Assembly (NCBI RefSeq): GCF_003710865.1
Contig: NZ_RHHO01000005.1
Coordinates: 80,151-144,150, forward strand
Length of the DNA: 64,000 nucleotides
Direction: 5' to 3'
Origin: Brevibacillus borstelensis
Lineage (GTDB): Bacteria; Bacillota; Bacilli; Brevibacillales; Brevibacillaceae
Shown here: piece by piece, positions 34,550 to 43,110 of the stretch
Position numbering within the stretch: position 1 is the first letter of the stretch
Layout of the letters: each line of letters opens with the position of its first letter
Made by a program: the position numbers and the translations under genes
The notes under the pieces: model-generated
The model's database searches: none
Told to the model about the DNA's origin: nothing
Seen by the model: only the letters and a program-made list of their open reading frames with translations

Positions 34550-35048
34550 ATACTTTTTGCATCCGTTTTTTCGTAATGTAATCCGTCTCGTAATAATGCA
34601 GGTCATCACGCATTTGTTCAAAAACCTTGCAAAGCGAAATCGTCAGTTGCTTGAGCTCAGGGGTTACTTCTTTGCGGAAGATAATGGCATCATGGTCTGT
34701 GTACGAATAACGGCCATCCTCGTCGTATACTTCTCCCTTGGGGTAGTAGAAGTTGTTGATACAGGAATGATACACCTGGTACAGGACTTCTTCGGCATAC
34801 TCTTCATTGAACCTCGCCCGGCGGAGAGCAACTCCCAGCCGCTCGTACGCGTTCTCACAGTACACCAGCAAATGGCGCAAGTCGGAAAGGTAGTTGCGGT
34901 AGTAAGCCTCGTACTCCTCTGGATCACCGGACTGGTTGACCAGCCCCATCAAGGTGACTTGATTTAAAAAGCGCTCCAGATCCATGCTTACTCTTTTCAA
35001 CTTCGTGTACGTCTCTTCGCACAATTGCTTCAGATGAGTCACTGACAT
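34548..35048 (-). CDS. DUF3907-family protein (YpuI-like)
   Basis: A 166-residue helical cytosolic protein (MSVTHLKQLCEETYTKLKRV...). The segments YYRNYLSDLRHLLVYCENAYERL and VLYQVYHSCINNFYYPKGEVYDEDGRYSYTDHDAI recall the Bacillus YpuI/DUF3907 family, whose function is unknown. It begins at ATG 35048. No operon partner is evident, since the efflux genes end 95 bases upstream. Confidence 0.65.
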   Translation of the reverse strand: MSVTHLKQLCEETYTKLKRVSMDLERFLNQVTLMGLVNQSGDPEEYEAYYRNYLSDLRHLLVYCENAYERLGVALRRARFNEEYAEEVLYQVYHSCINNFYYPKGEVYDEDGRYSYTDHDAIIFRKEVTPELKQLTISLCKVFEQMRDDLHYYETDYITKKRMQKV

Positions 35049-35143
35049 AATGTCCCCCTCGCGTTGAAAGAATCTGCTTTTTTTTGATTAGTATACTGGA
35101 TAGGTTCTTTGCAACACAAGGATTTCTTTTCTGCAAATCCTGC

Positions 35144-36319
35144 CTATGCGTTTGTCGTTTCCAGGGCGGAATCTGCCGCTTTTTTGCTTTGGACTAGATA
35201 GGTCAGGTAGGCTGCAAACAAGCCCAGCAGCGTCATGAACAAAAGGACGGACACTTGATACGTAATGTGGGAAAGCCCGTGGCCTTTCGTCAAAACTTCC
35301 CGAACTCCATCGAGAAAATACGTCAGCGGCAGTGACTTTCCGATCGCCGCAATCACCGGCGGCATGGACATCAGCGGCCAGGTGTACCCCGAGAGCATGA
35401 AGGACGGTACTGCAATCATCATGGCTGCCTGTGTAGCTTGCAGCTGGTCCTTCGAGTAAAACGAGATCGCAAAACCGATGGCCAGCACGGCGAGGTTAAA
35501 AGCGGTGCCGATCAGCAGCAAATGTGCCGTACTGCCGTAATACGGGATGCCAAAGCCTTTCAGCAGGATCGCAAAGGTCAGCACGAGGTTGAAGGTCGCA
35601 ACCAGAAAGTACGGCAGCAGCTTGCTGATTGCGATCGCCCAGAAGGAATTCTCAGCCAGCGTCTCCCTCCATGTCCCCGCTTCTTTTTGCTGGGTGACTG
35701 AGAGGGCAATCCCGAGGAACAGAACCTGCTGCATGACGGTTCCAGCCAAACCAAAAACCATGAACGACATATAGCTGAAGGTCGGATTGTACAGGACGCG
35801 ATAGCGGTAGTCGATCCCGGTGTACAGCTTCATCCCTTCCTCGCCCCAGCCGCCATGCGCTTCCAGCTTTTTCAAGGTCACACCCGCAGAGACCGTCTTC
35901 GTGACTGTATTGGCAGCGCGGACAGCGGTATTGGAGATCATCATGTTGCTGCCGTCGATAACCGTAAGTACACTGGCGTCCCGTCCGGCTTTGACGTCCA
36001 TCTCCAAGTGATCCGGAATGATCACAGCTACTGCCGCTTTGCCTTGGTCAATCAGGTCCATCGCTTGTGTTTCTGTGTTGACGATATGGGTGACGCGGAA
36101 TGTCTGGTCGGCATCGAAAGCGCGCGACAGCTCCCTGCTCAGCTCTGTCTGATCGGCGTCGACCACGACCGTCGGAATTTCCGTCACTTTTTTCTCGCTG
36201 TACAAAAATCCGAACAAAGTCAGGTAAATCACCGGTACGGCAAACATTACCGTCACAATCGTCTTGTTTGTAAAAATGCGACGCCATTCTTCCCAAAACA
36301 GCCGGGACAGGTTACTCAC
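35144..36319 (-). CDS. ABC-2 type efflux permease
   Basis: A protein of about 391 residues with one N-terminal transmembrane segment, a large extracytoplasmic loop (about 40-170) and five C-terminal segments, the YhgE/Pip-to-ABC-2_membrane_3 layout. The region VLYNPTFSYMSFMVFGLAGTVMQQVLFLGIALSVTQQKEAGTWRETL is the family core. GTG 36325 is possible, but GTG 36319 is better spaced from AAGGGG. Its start overlaps the end of the HlyD gene, so the two are coupled. No ATPase subunit is encoded beside it. Confidence 0.85.
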   Translation of the reverse strand: MSNLSRLFWEEWRRIFTNKTIVTVMFAVPVIYLTLFGFLYSEKKVTEIPTVVVDADQTELSRELSRAFDADQTFRVTHIVNTETQAMDLIDQGKAAVAVIIPDHLEMDVKAGRDASVLTVIDGSNMMISNTAVRAANTVTKTVSAGVTLKKLEAHGGWGEEGMKLYTGIDYRYRVLYNPTFSYMSFMVFGLAGTVMQQVLFLGIALSVTQQKEAGTWRETLAENSFWAIAISKLLPYFLVATFNLVLTFAILLKGFGIPYYGSTAHLLLIGTAFNLAVLAIGFAISFYSKDQLQATQAAMMIAVPSFMLSGYTWPLMSMPPVIAAIGKSLPLTYFLDGVREVLTKGHGLSHITYQVSVLLFMTLLGLFAAYLTYLVQSKKAADSALETTNA

Positions 36320-37502
36320 GCTCACCAGCCCCTTCGAGCTTCCATTCTACGCTGAGGCCCGGCAGAATTTCTGGATCGTGAATTTCCATTTTGACCTGGA
36401 ATGCGCGGATATCGCGATCGCCCAGCTCCTGTGTCGCTTTTTTCACCGCGAAATCGGCCGCAGGCGCTACATTGACTACACGCGCTTCGGTTTCACGATT
36501 CAATGAAGGCACGAACAGGTTGACCGTATCCCCGGCTTTGATTCCGGCAATCTCGTATTCATCCACGTAAAATTTCACGTAGTTGTCTTGCTTCGTCTGG
36601 ATCGTCAAAACAGTGAAGCCTTGCGAAACCAGCTCACCCTTCTGCACAGCTACCGATTTGACAACGCCGTCGACAGGGGCAGTCAGCTTGGTGTTGTTCA
36701 GATACGCTTCTACCTCTTCCAAAGCTCCCTTCGCTTGCTGTACTCCCGCTTCAGCCGACTTTACGTCCAGTTCTTTAAGGCCGACCTGTCCGCGTGCAGC
36801 GACAGCTTGATCGTAGGCGGCCTGCGCCTGCTCCCACTGCGCCTTGGCTGCATCGAGCTGCTCCTTGCGCGAGCCGGACTGGGCCATTTTCAGCTGCTCC
36901 TCAACTGCCTTCTGCTCCGCAACCGCCTTTTCGTAATCCATCTGCGCTTCGTCGACCTTCACCTGCGGGACAGCCCCTTCTTCGAGAAGCTTTTTCATCC
37001 GTTGGAGCTGCGTCTCCGCAATTTGCTTGGCCGTTTGCGCCGCTTGCTGCTTGGCTTTCAGCTGGGACACTTCTTCTGAGCGGGCGCCGTTCTTGTTCGC
37101 TTCATACTGCGCCTTGGCAGCATTGACCACGGCCAAAGCCTGGTTTACCTGCGCGTTGCTGGAAGTATCCGTTATTCCGACGCCTTTCTTTGCCTGTTCC
37201 AGCTTTACCTGTGCCAGATGGTAGGCAGCTTGCGCCTGCTCGCGCTTTGCCAGCAGCTCTTCGTTGTTCAAGGTCGCGACCAGTTGTCCAGCCTTTACCT
37301 CGTCGCCTTCCTTGACCATGATATCTGCGATGGAGCCCCCCATTTTAAAGGAAAGATCCACGGATGTTCCTTCGACAACCCCGGCGACTTGCTTGGAGCG
37401 CTGACCAGCCACGCTACCTGCACCCGGTCCCATCAGGTATGCCCCCAGTACAGCAATGCAGACGACAAAACCGGTTACTCCTATCCACGCTCGTTTATTC
37501 AT
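36312..37502 (-). CDS. HlyD/EmrA-type membrane-fusion efflux protein
   Basis: A 396-residue protein with an N-terminal transmembrane anchor (about 5-26), a biotinyl-lipoyl half (GGSIADIMVKEGDEVKAGQLVATL), a long Ala/Gln/Lys/Glu-rich coiled-coil hairpin (about 90-260), the second lipoyl half (KLTAPVDGVVKSVAVQKGELV) and a beta-barrel. GAGGAG lies 9 bases before ATG 37502. It forms an operon with the upstream TetR gene and the downstream permease, and the three are a typical drug- or envelope-stress-inducible efflux unit. Confidence 0.9.
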   Translation of the reverse strand: MNKRAWIGVTGFVVCIAVLGAYLMGPGAGSVAGQRSKQVAGVVEGTSVDLSFKMGGSIADIMVKEGDEVKAGQLVATLNNEELLAKREQAQAAYHLAQVKLEQAKKGVGITDTSSNAQVNQALAVVNAAKAQYEANKNGARSEEVSQLKAKQQAAQTAKQIAETQLQRMKKLLEEGAVPQVKVDEAQMDYEKAVAEQKAVEEQLKMAQSGSRKEQLDAAKAQWEQAQAAYDQAVAARGQVGLKELDVKSAEAGVQQAKGALEEVEAYLNNTKLTAPVDGVVKSVAVQKGELVSQGFTVLTIQTKQDNYVKFYVDEYEIAGIKAGDTVNLFVPSLNRETEARVVNVAPAADFAVKKATQELGDRDIRAFQVKMEIHDPEILPGLSVEWKLEGAGERE

Positions 37503-37579
37503 CGTTCATTCTCCTCTTTTCCATTCTCTCTTTGCATGTGTCGTGCTCGGCTGCATGATTCATCAGCCTTTTGATTGCT

Positions 37580-38158
37580 TTACCCTTTCATCAAGACTCC
37601 GGACAGCAACATATGAAGCGTCCTTCGGTCTGAATCCGTAATTCCCGTCTCTTTGCGGAACTGCTTCCGCAGCATCGTAAAACCAGCCATGCCGAACAGC
37701 GAGGAGACCATTGTACGGACCTCAATATCCGGTCTGACAAAGCCTTCCTGCTGCAGCTCGGCAACATAGGCCTCCATGGCCATGAAATAGCCGGACAGCA
37801 GCTTCCCGATCATTTCATCCCGCTGCTGGTCTCCGGTAAAGAAGCTCAACAAGAGAAGACAAAGCTCCCGATGCTCGGAAAAGAAGCGAAGATGCTCATC
37901 CAGAACGCACAGCACGCGTTGATCCATTGACAAATCCTCTCGCTGCATCACGCTGTCCACGGAATCGATCAGCATCTTCACGCCTTTTTCAATCACGTAC
38001 AGAAACAGCTCTTCCTTCGTTGAAAAATGGTAGTACAGCGTCCCTTTCGCCACCGCAGCCACATCGGCAATCGCATCCATCGTCGTATCGCTGTATCCGT
38101 ATTGAGCAAAGGCAGTCAACGCTGCTTCCACAATCTGATCTTTCTTCGAACGTGCCAT
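37580..38158 (-). CDS. TetR-family repressor of the efflux operon
   Basis: A 192-residue regulator. The N-terminal helix-turn-helix is IVEAALTAFAQYGYSDTTMDAIADVAAVAKGTLYYHFSTKEELF, typical of TetR. The C-terminal part (about 60-190) is a helical ligand and dimer domain. It is the first gene of the minus-strand run TetR-HlyD-ABC2, separated by 77 bases from HlyD. A perfect inverted repeat about 30 bases upstream of its start is a likely self-binding operator. Confidence 0.9.
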   Translation of the reverse strand: MARSKKDQIVEAALTAFAQYGYSDTTMDAIADVAAVAKGTLYYHFSTKEELFLYVIEKGVKMLIDSVDSVMQREDLSMDQRVLCVLDEHLRFFSEHRELCLLLLSFFTGDQQRDEMIGKLLSGYFMAMEAYVAELQQEGFVRPDIEVRTMVSSLFGMAGFTMLRKQFRKETGITDSDRRTLHMLLSGVLMKG

Positions 38159-38188
38159 CCCTCCTCAGCCTCCCGTTTGTTTTTTTGA

Positions 38189-38202
38189 ACTGACTGGTCA
38201 GT
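38189..38202. promoter_or_regulatory. inverted-repeat operator upstream of the TetR gene
   Basis: ACTGACTGGTCAGT has perfectly inverted ACTGAC/GTCAGT arms around TG, a common TetR-family operator form. It is 30 bases upstream of the TetR start and probably mediates autorepression. Confidence 0.65.
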
Positions 38203-38288
38203 ACAAAAAGTAGTTTACGTCGTTTTCCTGATTTCGTCAATAGGTCCGATGAAAAAAGCTTCCATCGAAGCCCTCGTAAAATGCAGGC

Positions 38289-38319
38289 ATAAAAAAAGAC
38301 CGCATCAGTTTGCGGTCTT
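38289..38319 (-). terminator. terminator of the giant regulator gene
   Basis: On the minus strand AAGACCGCA/TGCGGTCTT forms a 9-bp stem followed by seven T; its left arm overlaps the stop codon of the gene. Confidence 0.85.
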
Positions 38320-41300
38320 AGCCTTCCATAATAAAACGGTACGTATCCACAGTCTGCGGCATCGGCTGCACGCCGAGCTGCTTTTGCAGGTTTGCCACGC
38401 ATTTGTCGTAGATGCGGATGGCCTGTGCCCGGTTGTTTTGCCGATAGTAGGCCAGCATGAGGAGCCGGTATGCCTCCTCCCAGCAGTCGTCAGCCATCAG
38501 GATCGATTCGCACCAGCGGATCGCTTCGTCTATCCGCTTCGAGTCCAACAGCAGTTTGGCCAGGCGCTCTGCCCCTCGCAGGAAAAGCAGCTGCAGCCTT
38601 TCTCTTTCCGCTACACACCAATCATCGTACCGACAATCCGGCATGTACTCCCCCTTGTAAAAAGACAGCCCTTTTTCCAATAAGACAATCGCTTGCGAAG
38701 CGACACTCGCCTCCAGCCCGAGTGTTACGTAACGGTCGAACTCCTCCGCATCGATCTGAAAGCCCGAGGCCAGGTTAAAGCCGTAAGAGCTGCCGTGACG
38801 CTGGATGAAAAAAGCGCTCGCTCTGGCTTCCCGATTCGGCTCGAGGGCTTTGTTCAGTGCGTTCAAAGCAACCTTGAAGTCACGGGCGGCGGTCTCTTCG
38901 TCACTTTCCCCCCAGAGGGTCGCGACGATCTCTTCTCTGGCCAGCAGATGCTGCCTTTTCGTCAGGAGAAGCTGAAATAGCTGCTTTGCCTTTCCGCGCT
39001 GCCAAGACTTTTCCCCCAGCTCCCGTTCGCCAAGCCAGACACGAAACTGACCGAGCGTCTGGATTCGCAAGGTATAGCCGGGATGAAAAGTGACGTTCTG
39101 CAGGCCCAGGTCAGTCAGAAGCTGCGAGACGTAATCGGGAGAAACCTGGCGCCTCTGAGCCTCGATCAGTACCGGCATCAGCTGCTGGACATCATGCGGA
39201 GTAAACATCGTCGGCCGCTGCAGCAGGAAATGGTATTCCCCCGCCTGGATCGCGGTCAGCGCCTGAGTCACGGCCGGGATAAAAGCAGGCCAATTTTTCT
39301 GGCGATAGGCAAAAAAACTGAGCCATAAATGACAGATCGCGACCCCAAAGCTATCTCCACAACGGCTTAAGCGCTCCTCGCAATCGCGAATCCACTCTTC
39401 CGCCTGCTTGTCCTGCCCGCAGGAGGCATACGCGATGCCGATTGCGAGTCGCACCAAGCTGTTCAGCCAGTCATCACGCATCGCCTCTGTTTCCTGGAGT
39501 CCCCGCTGCCCGTAAGAAAGCGCCATATCCAGATTCGATTCCCGCCCGTAGAGAAGAGTCAGCCCAAGGAGCGTCTCCGATTTTCCTCGCGTCGACTGCA
39601 GGTCCTCCATCATTTGCAGACCCAGTTGGTACAACTGACGAATTTGGTCATAGGGCATTTGTTGACTGACCAAAGCCGCCGTCGCCTTGCGCACGTATCC
39701 ATTTGCCTCCACGAACGGGGAGTGCGCTTCTTTTCCTTGTTGGATCGCGTACTCTGCTGCTCTGAGCCCCTTTTCCCATTCGCCGTTCAAGCCGTATACA
39801 AAGGCCAGCAGCAGGGAGGTTTCCCGGTAGGATCTCATCAATGCAGGCTGGTTTACCTGCTCCGACTTCCACTCGCTCTCCAGGAGCTGGATCGCCGACT
39901 GAAGCCTGCCCGTCCGGAACAGCAGGCGGGATTCCAGCTCGACCTCCGTCCGCTGCTCCCATTCCTGGCTCCGCCGGTACCAATCGGCAGCCTGCTGCGA
40001 GTCTCCCCTGTTGGTGTATATCTCCGCGAGCAAGCGATAAAGCCGTGGAGCCAGCTCATGGTCTGCAGGCTCGAGCAGACGAATCGCAAGCTTCAGCAGT
40101 TCCTCTGCCTTCACGCTTTGGACACTGTCCAGATGGACCCGGGCGAGTCCTTCCAGCCCTCGGCACTGGCCGATAATATCCCCCTTTTCCTCGCACAGCG
40201 AGAGGAATCGCTGATAAGACAGAAAGGCCTTCGGGTACAGGCAGCGGTACCGCTCGATCTCAGCCTGATACAGCCAGAGAACATAATAACGCTCTTTTAC
40301 CTCGTCCGGCAGAAGCTGCAGCCACTGTGACAGCTGGTCCAGCTTGCCTGTCTGAAGCAGCGGGTTTGCCGCTTGACAAAGCCATTCTCCGAGCTCGTCC
40401 CACGCCTCGATCAAGCGCAAATGTTCAAAGCCTTGCTGCACGTCTCCTTTTCGCTTGTACAAGGCAGCAGCAGCTCTGTGCATGTGTATGTATTCCTCCG
40501 GATGTCCCGCCAATTTGCTGATCAGTAGACGCCGCAGCAGCGGATGATACGCATAGACATTGTCTTCCCTCAGCAAAAAAAGGTTGCGCCGAAGTGTTTC
40601 TGCAAGCAGATGAGCAGCCTGTTCACCGAATACCTGGCGGATGTCTTCCGCCTCAAAGCTCTCAAAAACGGAGGACCTCATTAAAAACGTCTGAAGCTCC
40701 TGCTCCTGCTTGTCCCATACCTCTGTTTCCAAGAATGGCAGAAATCGCGAGGATTCGGAAGCGCTGCCCACTGTGTGGACGCCCATTGCCAATGTTTCTC
40801 CAATCGTTCGGACAGCAGCCGCCCACCCTTTGGTTATGTTTGCAATCCGCTCGCTATCGTCCTTTGACAAGGCGATGTCGTATTCGTCCAGAAAAAATGT
40901 CTCCATCTCTTCACGGGAAAAAGCGAGGTCGGATACCGTCAGCTCCATCCCATCGCCGCGTGCGGACATGACATTCAAAAATGGCCAGTCCGGCCGGGTT
41001 CTGGTCAGTATGACTACCCGAACGTTCTGCGGCATGTTCTGCAAAAAATATTGCATCCAGTTGTCCACTGTCACTTTGGAGTGAACATTGTGAAAATCAT
41101 CCAGAATCAATAGGAGCTCGCCCTTGACTTCCATGCATGCGCGAATAAACAGGTCAGCAATCGATTCCGTTGAATCGTCTCCGGGCTGTGTGCCCGAAGC
41201 CCTCACTGCCTGCAAAAAAGAATCGCCGAAAGCCGGATGAACCATTCGTATGCTCTCCACCAGATGTAACAGAAAAACGGGCAGCTCGCCATCCTTCTCG

Positions 41301-41509
41301 CCAATCCGATACCAGCACGCCTCTTTGTTGCCATGATCAAAAAATGCAGCCACTGCTGTCGTTTTTCCGTACCCCGCACCTCCATGGATCACAGACAGAG
41401 CTTTGTGCTTCATCAGCCTGAGCTTCCTCGCCAATGACAATCTGTGAAACACGTAAGGCCCCAGTCTCGGAGGGGTTATCCTGGTCAGGCTCACCCTGGA
41501 TGCATTCAT
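38318..41509 (-). CDS. STAND-type ATPase transcriptional regulator with SARP/BTAD C-terminus
   Basis: A 1063-residue regulator. Near the N-terminus is a MalT-like NTPase with Walker A GGAGYGKTT (about 43-51) and Walker B ELLLILDDFHNVHSK, then LTRTRPDWP. The middle (about 330-800) is a run of helical TPR-like repeats. The end carries an OmpR-like winged helix (about 830-915: LRIQTLGQFRVWLGERELG... VALNALNKAL) followed by a BTAD domain ending at the C-terminus. This plan suits an ATP-gated activator sensing a ligand through its repeats. The start is ATG 41509 behind GAGGAG. Confidence 0.85.
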   Translation of the reverse strand: MNASRVSLTRITPPRLGPYVFHRLSLARKLRLMKHKALSVIHGGAGYGKTTAVAAFFDHGNKEACWYRIGEKDGELPVFLLHLVESIRMVHPAFGDSFLQAVRASGTQPGDDSTESIADLFIRACMEVKGELLLILDDFHNVHSKVTVDNWMQYFLQNMPQNVRVVILTRTRPDWPFLNVMSARGDGMELTVSDLAFSREEMETFFLDEYDIALSKDDSERIANITKGWAAAVRTIGETLAMGVHTVGSASESSRFLPFLETEVWDKQEQELQTFLMRSSVFESFEAEDIRQVFGEQAAHLLAETLRRNLFLLREDNVYAYHPLLRRLLISKLAGHPEEYIHMHRAAAALYKRKGDVQQGFEHLRLIEAWDELGEWLCQAANPLLQTGKLDQLSQWLQLLPDEVKERYYVLWLYQAEIERYRCLYPKAFLSYQRFLSLCEEKGDIIGQCRGLEGLARVHLDSVQSVKAEELLKLAIRLLEPADHELAPRLYRLLAEIYTNRGDSQQAADWYRRSQEWEQRTEVELESRLLFRTGRLQSAIQLLESEWKSEQVNQPALMRSYRETSLLLAFVYGLNGEWEKGLRAAEYAIQQGKEAHSPFVEANGYVRKATAALVSQQMPYDQIRQLYQLGLQMMEDLQSTRGKSETLLGLTLLYGRESNLDMALSYGQRGLQETEAMRDDWLNSLVRLAIGIAYASCGQDKQAEEWIRDCEERLSRCGDSFGVAICHLWLSFFAYRQKNWPAFIPAVTQALTAIQAGEYHFLLQRPTMFTPHDVQQLMPVLIEAQRRQVSPDYVSQLLTDLGLQNVTFHPGYTLRIQTLGQFRVWLGERELGEKSWQRGKAKQLFQLLLTKRQHLLAREEIVATLWGESDEETAARDFKVALNALNKALEPNREARASAFFIQRHGSSYGFNLASGFQIDAEEFDRYVTLGLEASVASQAIVLLEKGLSFYKGEYMPDCRYDDWCVAERERLQLLFLRGAERLAKLLLDSKRIDEAIRWCESILMADDCWEEAYRLLMLAYYRQNNRAQAIRIYDKCVANLQKQLGVQPMPQTVDTYRFIMEG

Positions 41510-41643
41510 CGTTCGTACACTCCTCACCGATCACATCATCCAAGATATAGTTCCATGAGCCTGGCCAAAATCCTCCCTCCCGTCCATGACAAAAGCCACC
41601 CGGCGGTCAGGTGGTCTTTTACGTCCAAATCATTCATCGTGTG

Positions 41644-42267
41644 TCAATCAACCAGATTGAACCCTTTTGTCGTATAGCCGATGTCGTTTAACAGCGTTTG
41701 GAATTCGTCTTCTGGAACACGTTCTCCCCGTACGACGCGCTGGTGGATGTCAGCAATGCGCTGATAAACAGCCGGATTGGTTGAAACGTACATGATGTTG
41801 TAGCGTGTCTGCGCCTGGAGTCTGCTGCGCATCACTCCCGCTACACGCTGCTGGAGGCGGTCCGTATGCCCGTTATCGATACGTGCAGGCTTGCCCGGCG
41901 TATAGAGCACCGATGGCGTAGGATCAATACTGTCGGGTTTCGTTGCACCATCAGGAAGCACCCCGATCAACAAATTATCCTTATACGCAAGTACCTTGAT
42001 GTCGACGACACCCGGAATTCTTTCCGCTTGTGCCTCCAGAGTCCGGACGAGATCCGGCTCGCGGTGATGCCTGTTCTTTTGGACAAGCATCGCAGCCGGT
42101 CCCTTGTCTGTACCGACGTTGTCATTTTTTATATTGATCCCGTAAGCATCATACTTGGCAGGCTCTCCGTGATAGTCTTCTCCGCCTTGTTCCTTATTCG
42201 GTGTACAGCCTGACCCGACGACTCCGGCAAGCAACAGTGCACAAAGCGCTGAACCCCATCGTTTCAA
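41644..42267 (-). CDS. YhcN/YlaJ-family sporulation lipoprotein
   Basis: A 207-residue lipoprotein. GGAGGTG lies 6 bases before TTG 42267, giving a signal peptide that ends in the lipobox VVGSGC. The mature part has the family features RTLEAQAERIPGVVDIKVLAYKDNLLIGV and RLQQRVAGVMRSRLQAQTRYNIMYVSTNP. Relatives sit in forespore or inner spore membranes and influence germination or outgrowth. Presence agrees with endospore formation. It is likely monocistronic; the adjacent upstream gene is broken. Confidence 0.88.
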   Translation of the reverse strand: MKRWGSALCALLLAGVVGSGCTPNKEQGGEDYHGEPAKYDAYGINIKNDNVGTDKGPAAMLVQKNRHHREPDLVRTLEAQAERIPGVVDIKVLAYKDNLLIGVLPDGATKPDSIDPTPSVLYTPGKPARIDNGHTDRLQQRVAGVMRSRLQAQTRYNIMYVSTNPAVYQRIADIHQRVVRGERVPEDEFQTLLNDIGYTTKGFNLVD

Positions 42268-42342
42268 AGAAAAACACCTCCTCACTCCCTAGTGTGAGGA
42301 GCCGGAGGTATTCTTACTCGATGAGAAAACTGCTTCTTTTTT

Positions 42343-42960
42343 CTAATTCAGGATGACGAATGTTCCTTCCACGGTCTGCTTTTCATCGCCTTTTTCAGCT
42401 AGTAGCGTATATTCTTCAGCCGTTATCTTCTCCGTCCATTCAAACAAAAATGTCCCGTCTGATTGGATCTGGACTTCGTAGCTCGCATCAATCAGCTTTC
42501 CTTCTTTGCTGCCAGCAGGCTTTTGTGCAACCGGATTTTACTCCTGCTTCCTTTCCGGCGATGTGACCAGGCTGGCTGGCGCTTTACCCTCTTCTGCTTT
42601 GTCTTTGATCAGAACGGTCTGGTTACTTCCATCCCAATTCACGTCGTAGGATAGAGCTTCGGCAATGAAGCGAACCGGAACCATCGTCCGCTGGTTGACG
42701 ATTTGGGCGGGCACATCCAAGCTGATGATCTCGCCGTTACGCTTTGCAATCTTCCGGGAAACAATCAGTTTAATTTGGGCGTCACCCTTTTGAATCAAAC
42801 CCGTTCTTGTCTGACTGTTCCAGTCTACGTCAAAGCCTAAGCCTTCCGCGATCGGACGAAGCGGTACCAGTGCCCGGCTGTCTTTGATCAGCGGTTTTTG
42901 ATCGGGGAACGCGATCGGCTTGTGATTATATTCTAAGCTCCATGGCGGTATTCGGGCCAC
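42343..42960 (-). pseudogene. copper amine oxidase N-terminal-domain protein, broken by in-frame stop and lacking signal peptide
   Basis: From GTG 42960 the frame encodes a copper-amine-oxidase N-like domain of 140 residues (FPDQKPLIKDSRALVPLRPIAEGLG... TMVPVRFIAEALSYDVNWDG). It stops at TAA 42538-42540. The same frame resumes at once and runs 64 more codons (NPVAQKPAGSKEGKLIDAS... TVEGTFVILN) to TAG 42343-42345, with beta-domain-like content. The N-terminus lacks the signal peptide expected of this family, and the upstream frame has no start codon before a stop at 43027. Both ends thus look decayed. Stop-codon readthrough or a sequencing error are alternatives. Confidence 0.7.
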
Positions 42961-43110
42961 ATGGAGATGCTTCCCACACGTGATAGGTGACTTCTTGCCT
43001 CCGACTTCTTTCCTATTTTCAAATTGTTACAAAAATGAAACCAATTTGCTACAAAAACACGCTACAATGAACATACATCGACGACATTTTTCCCGAAAGA
43101 GGCCGAAGCT

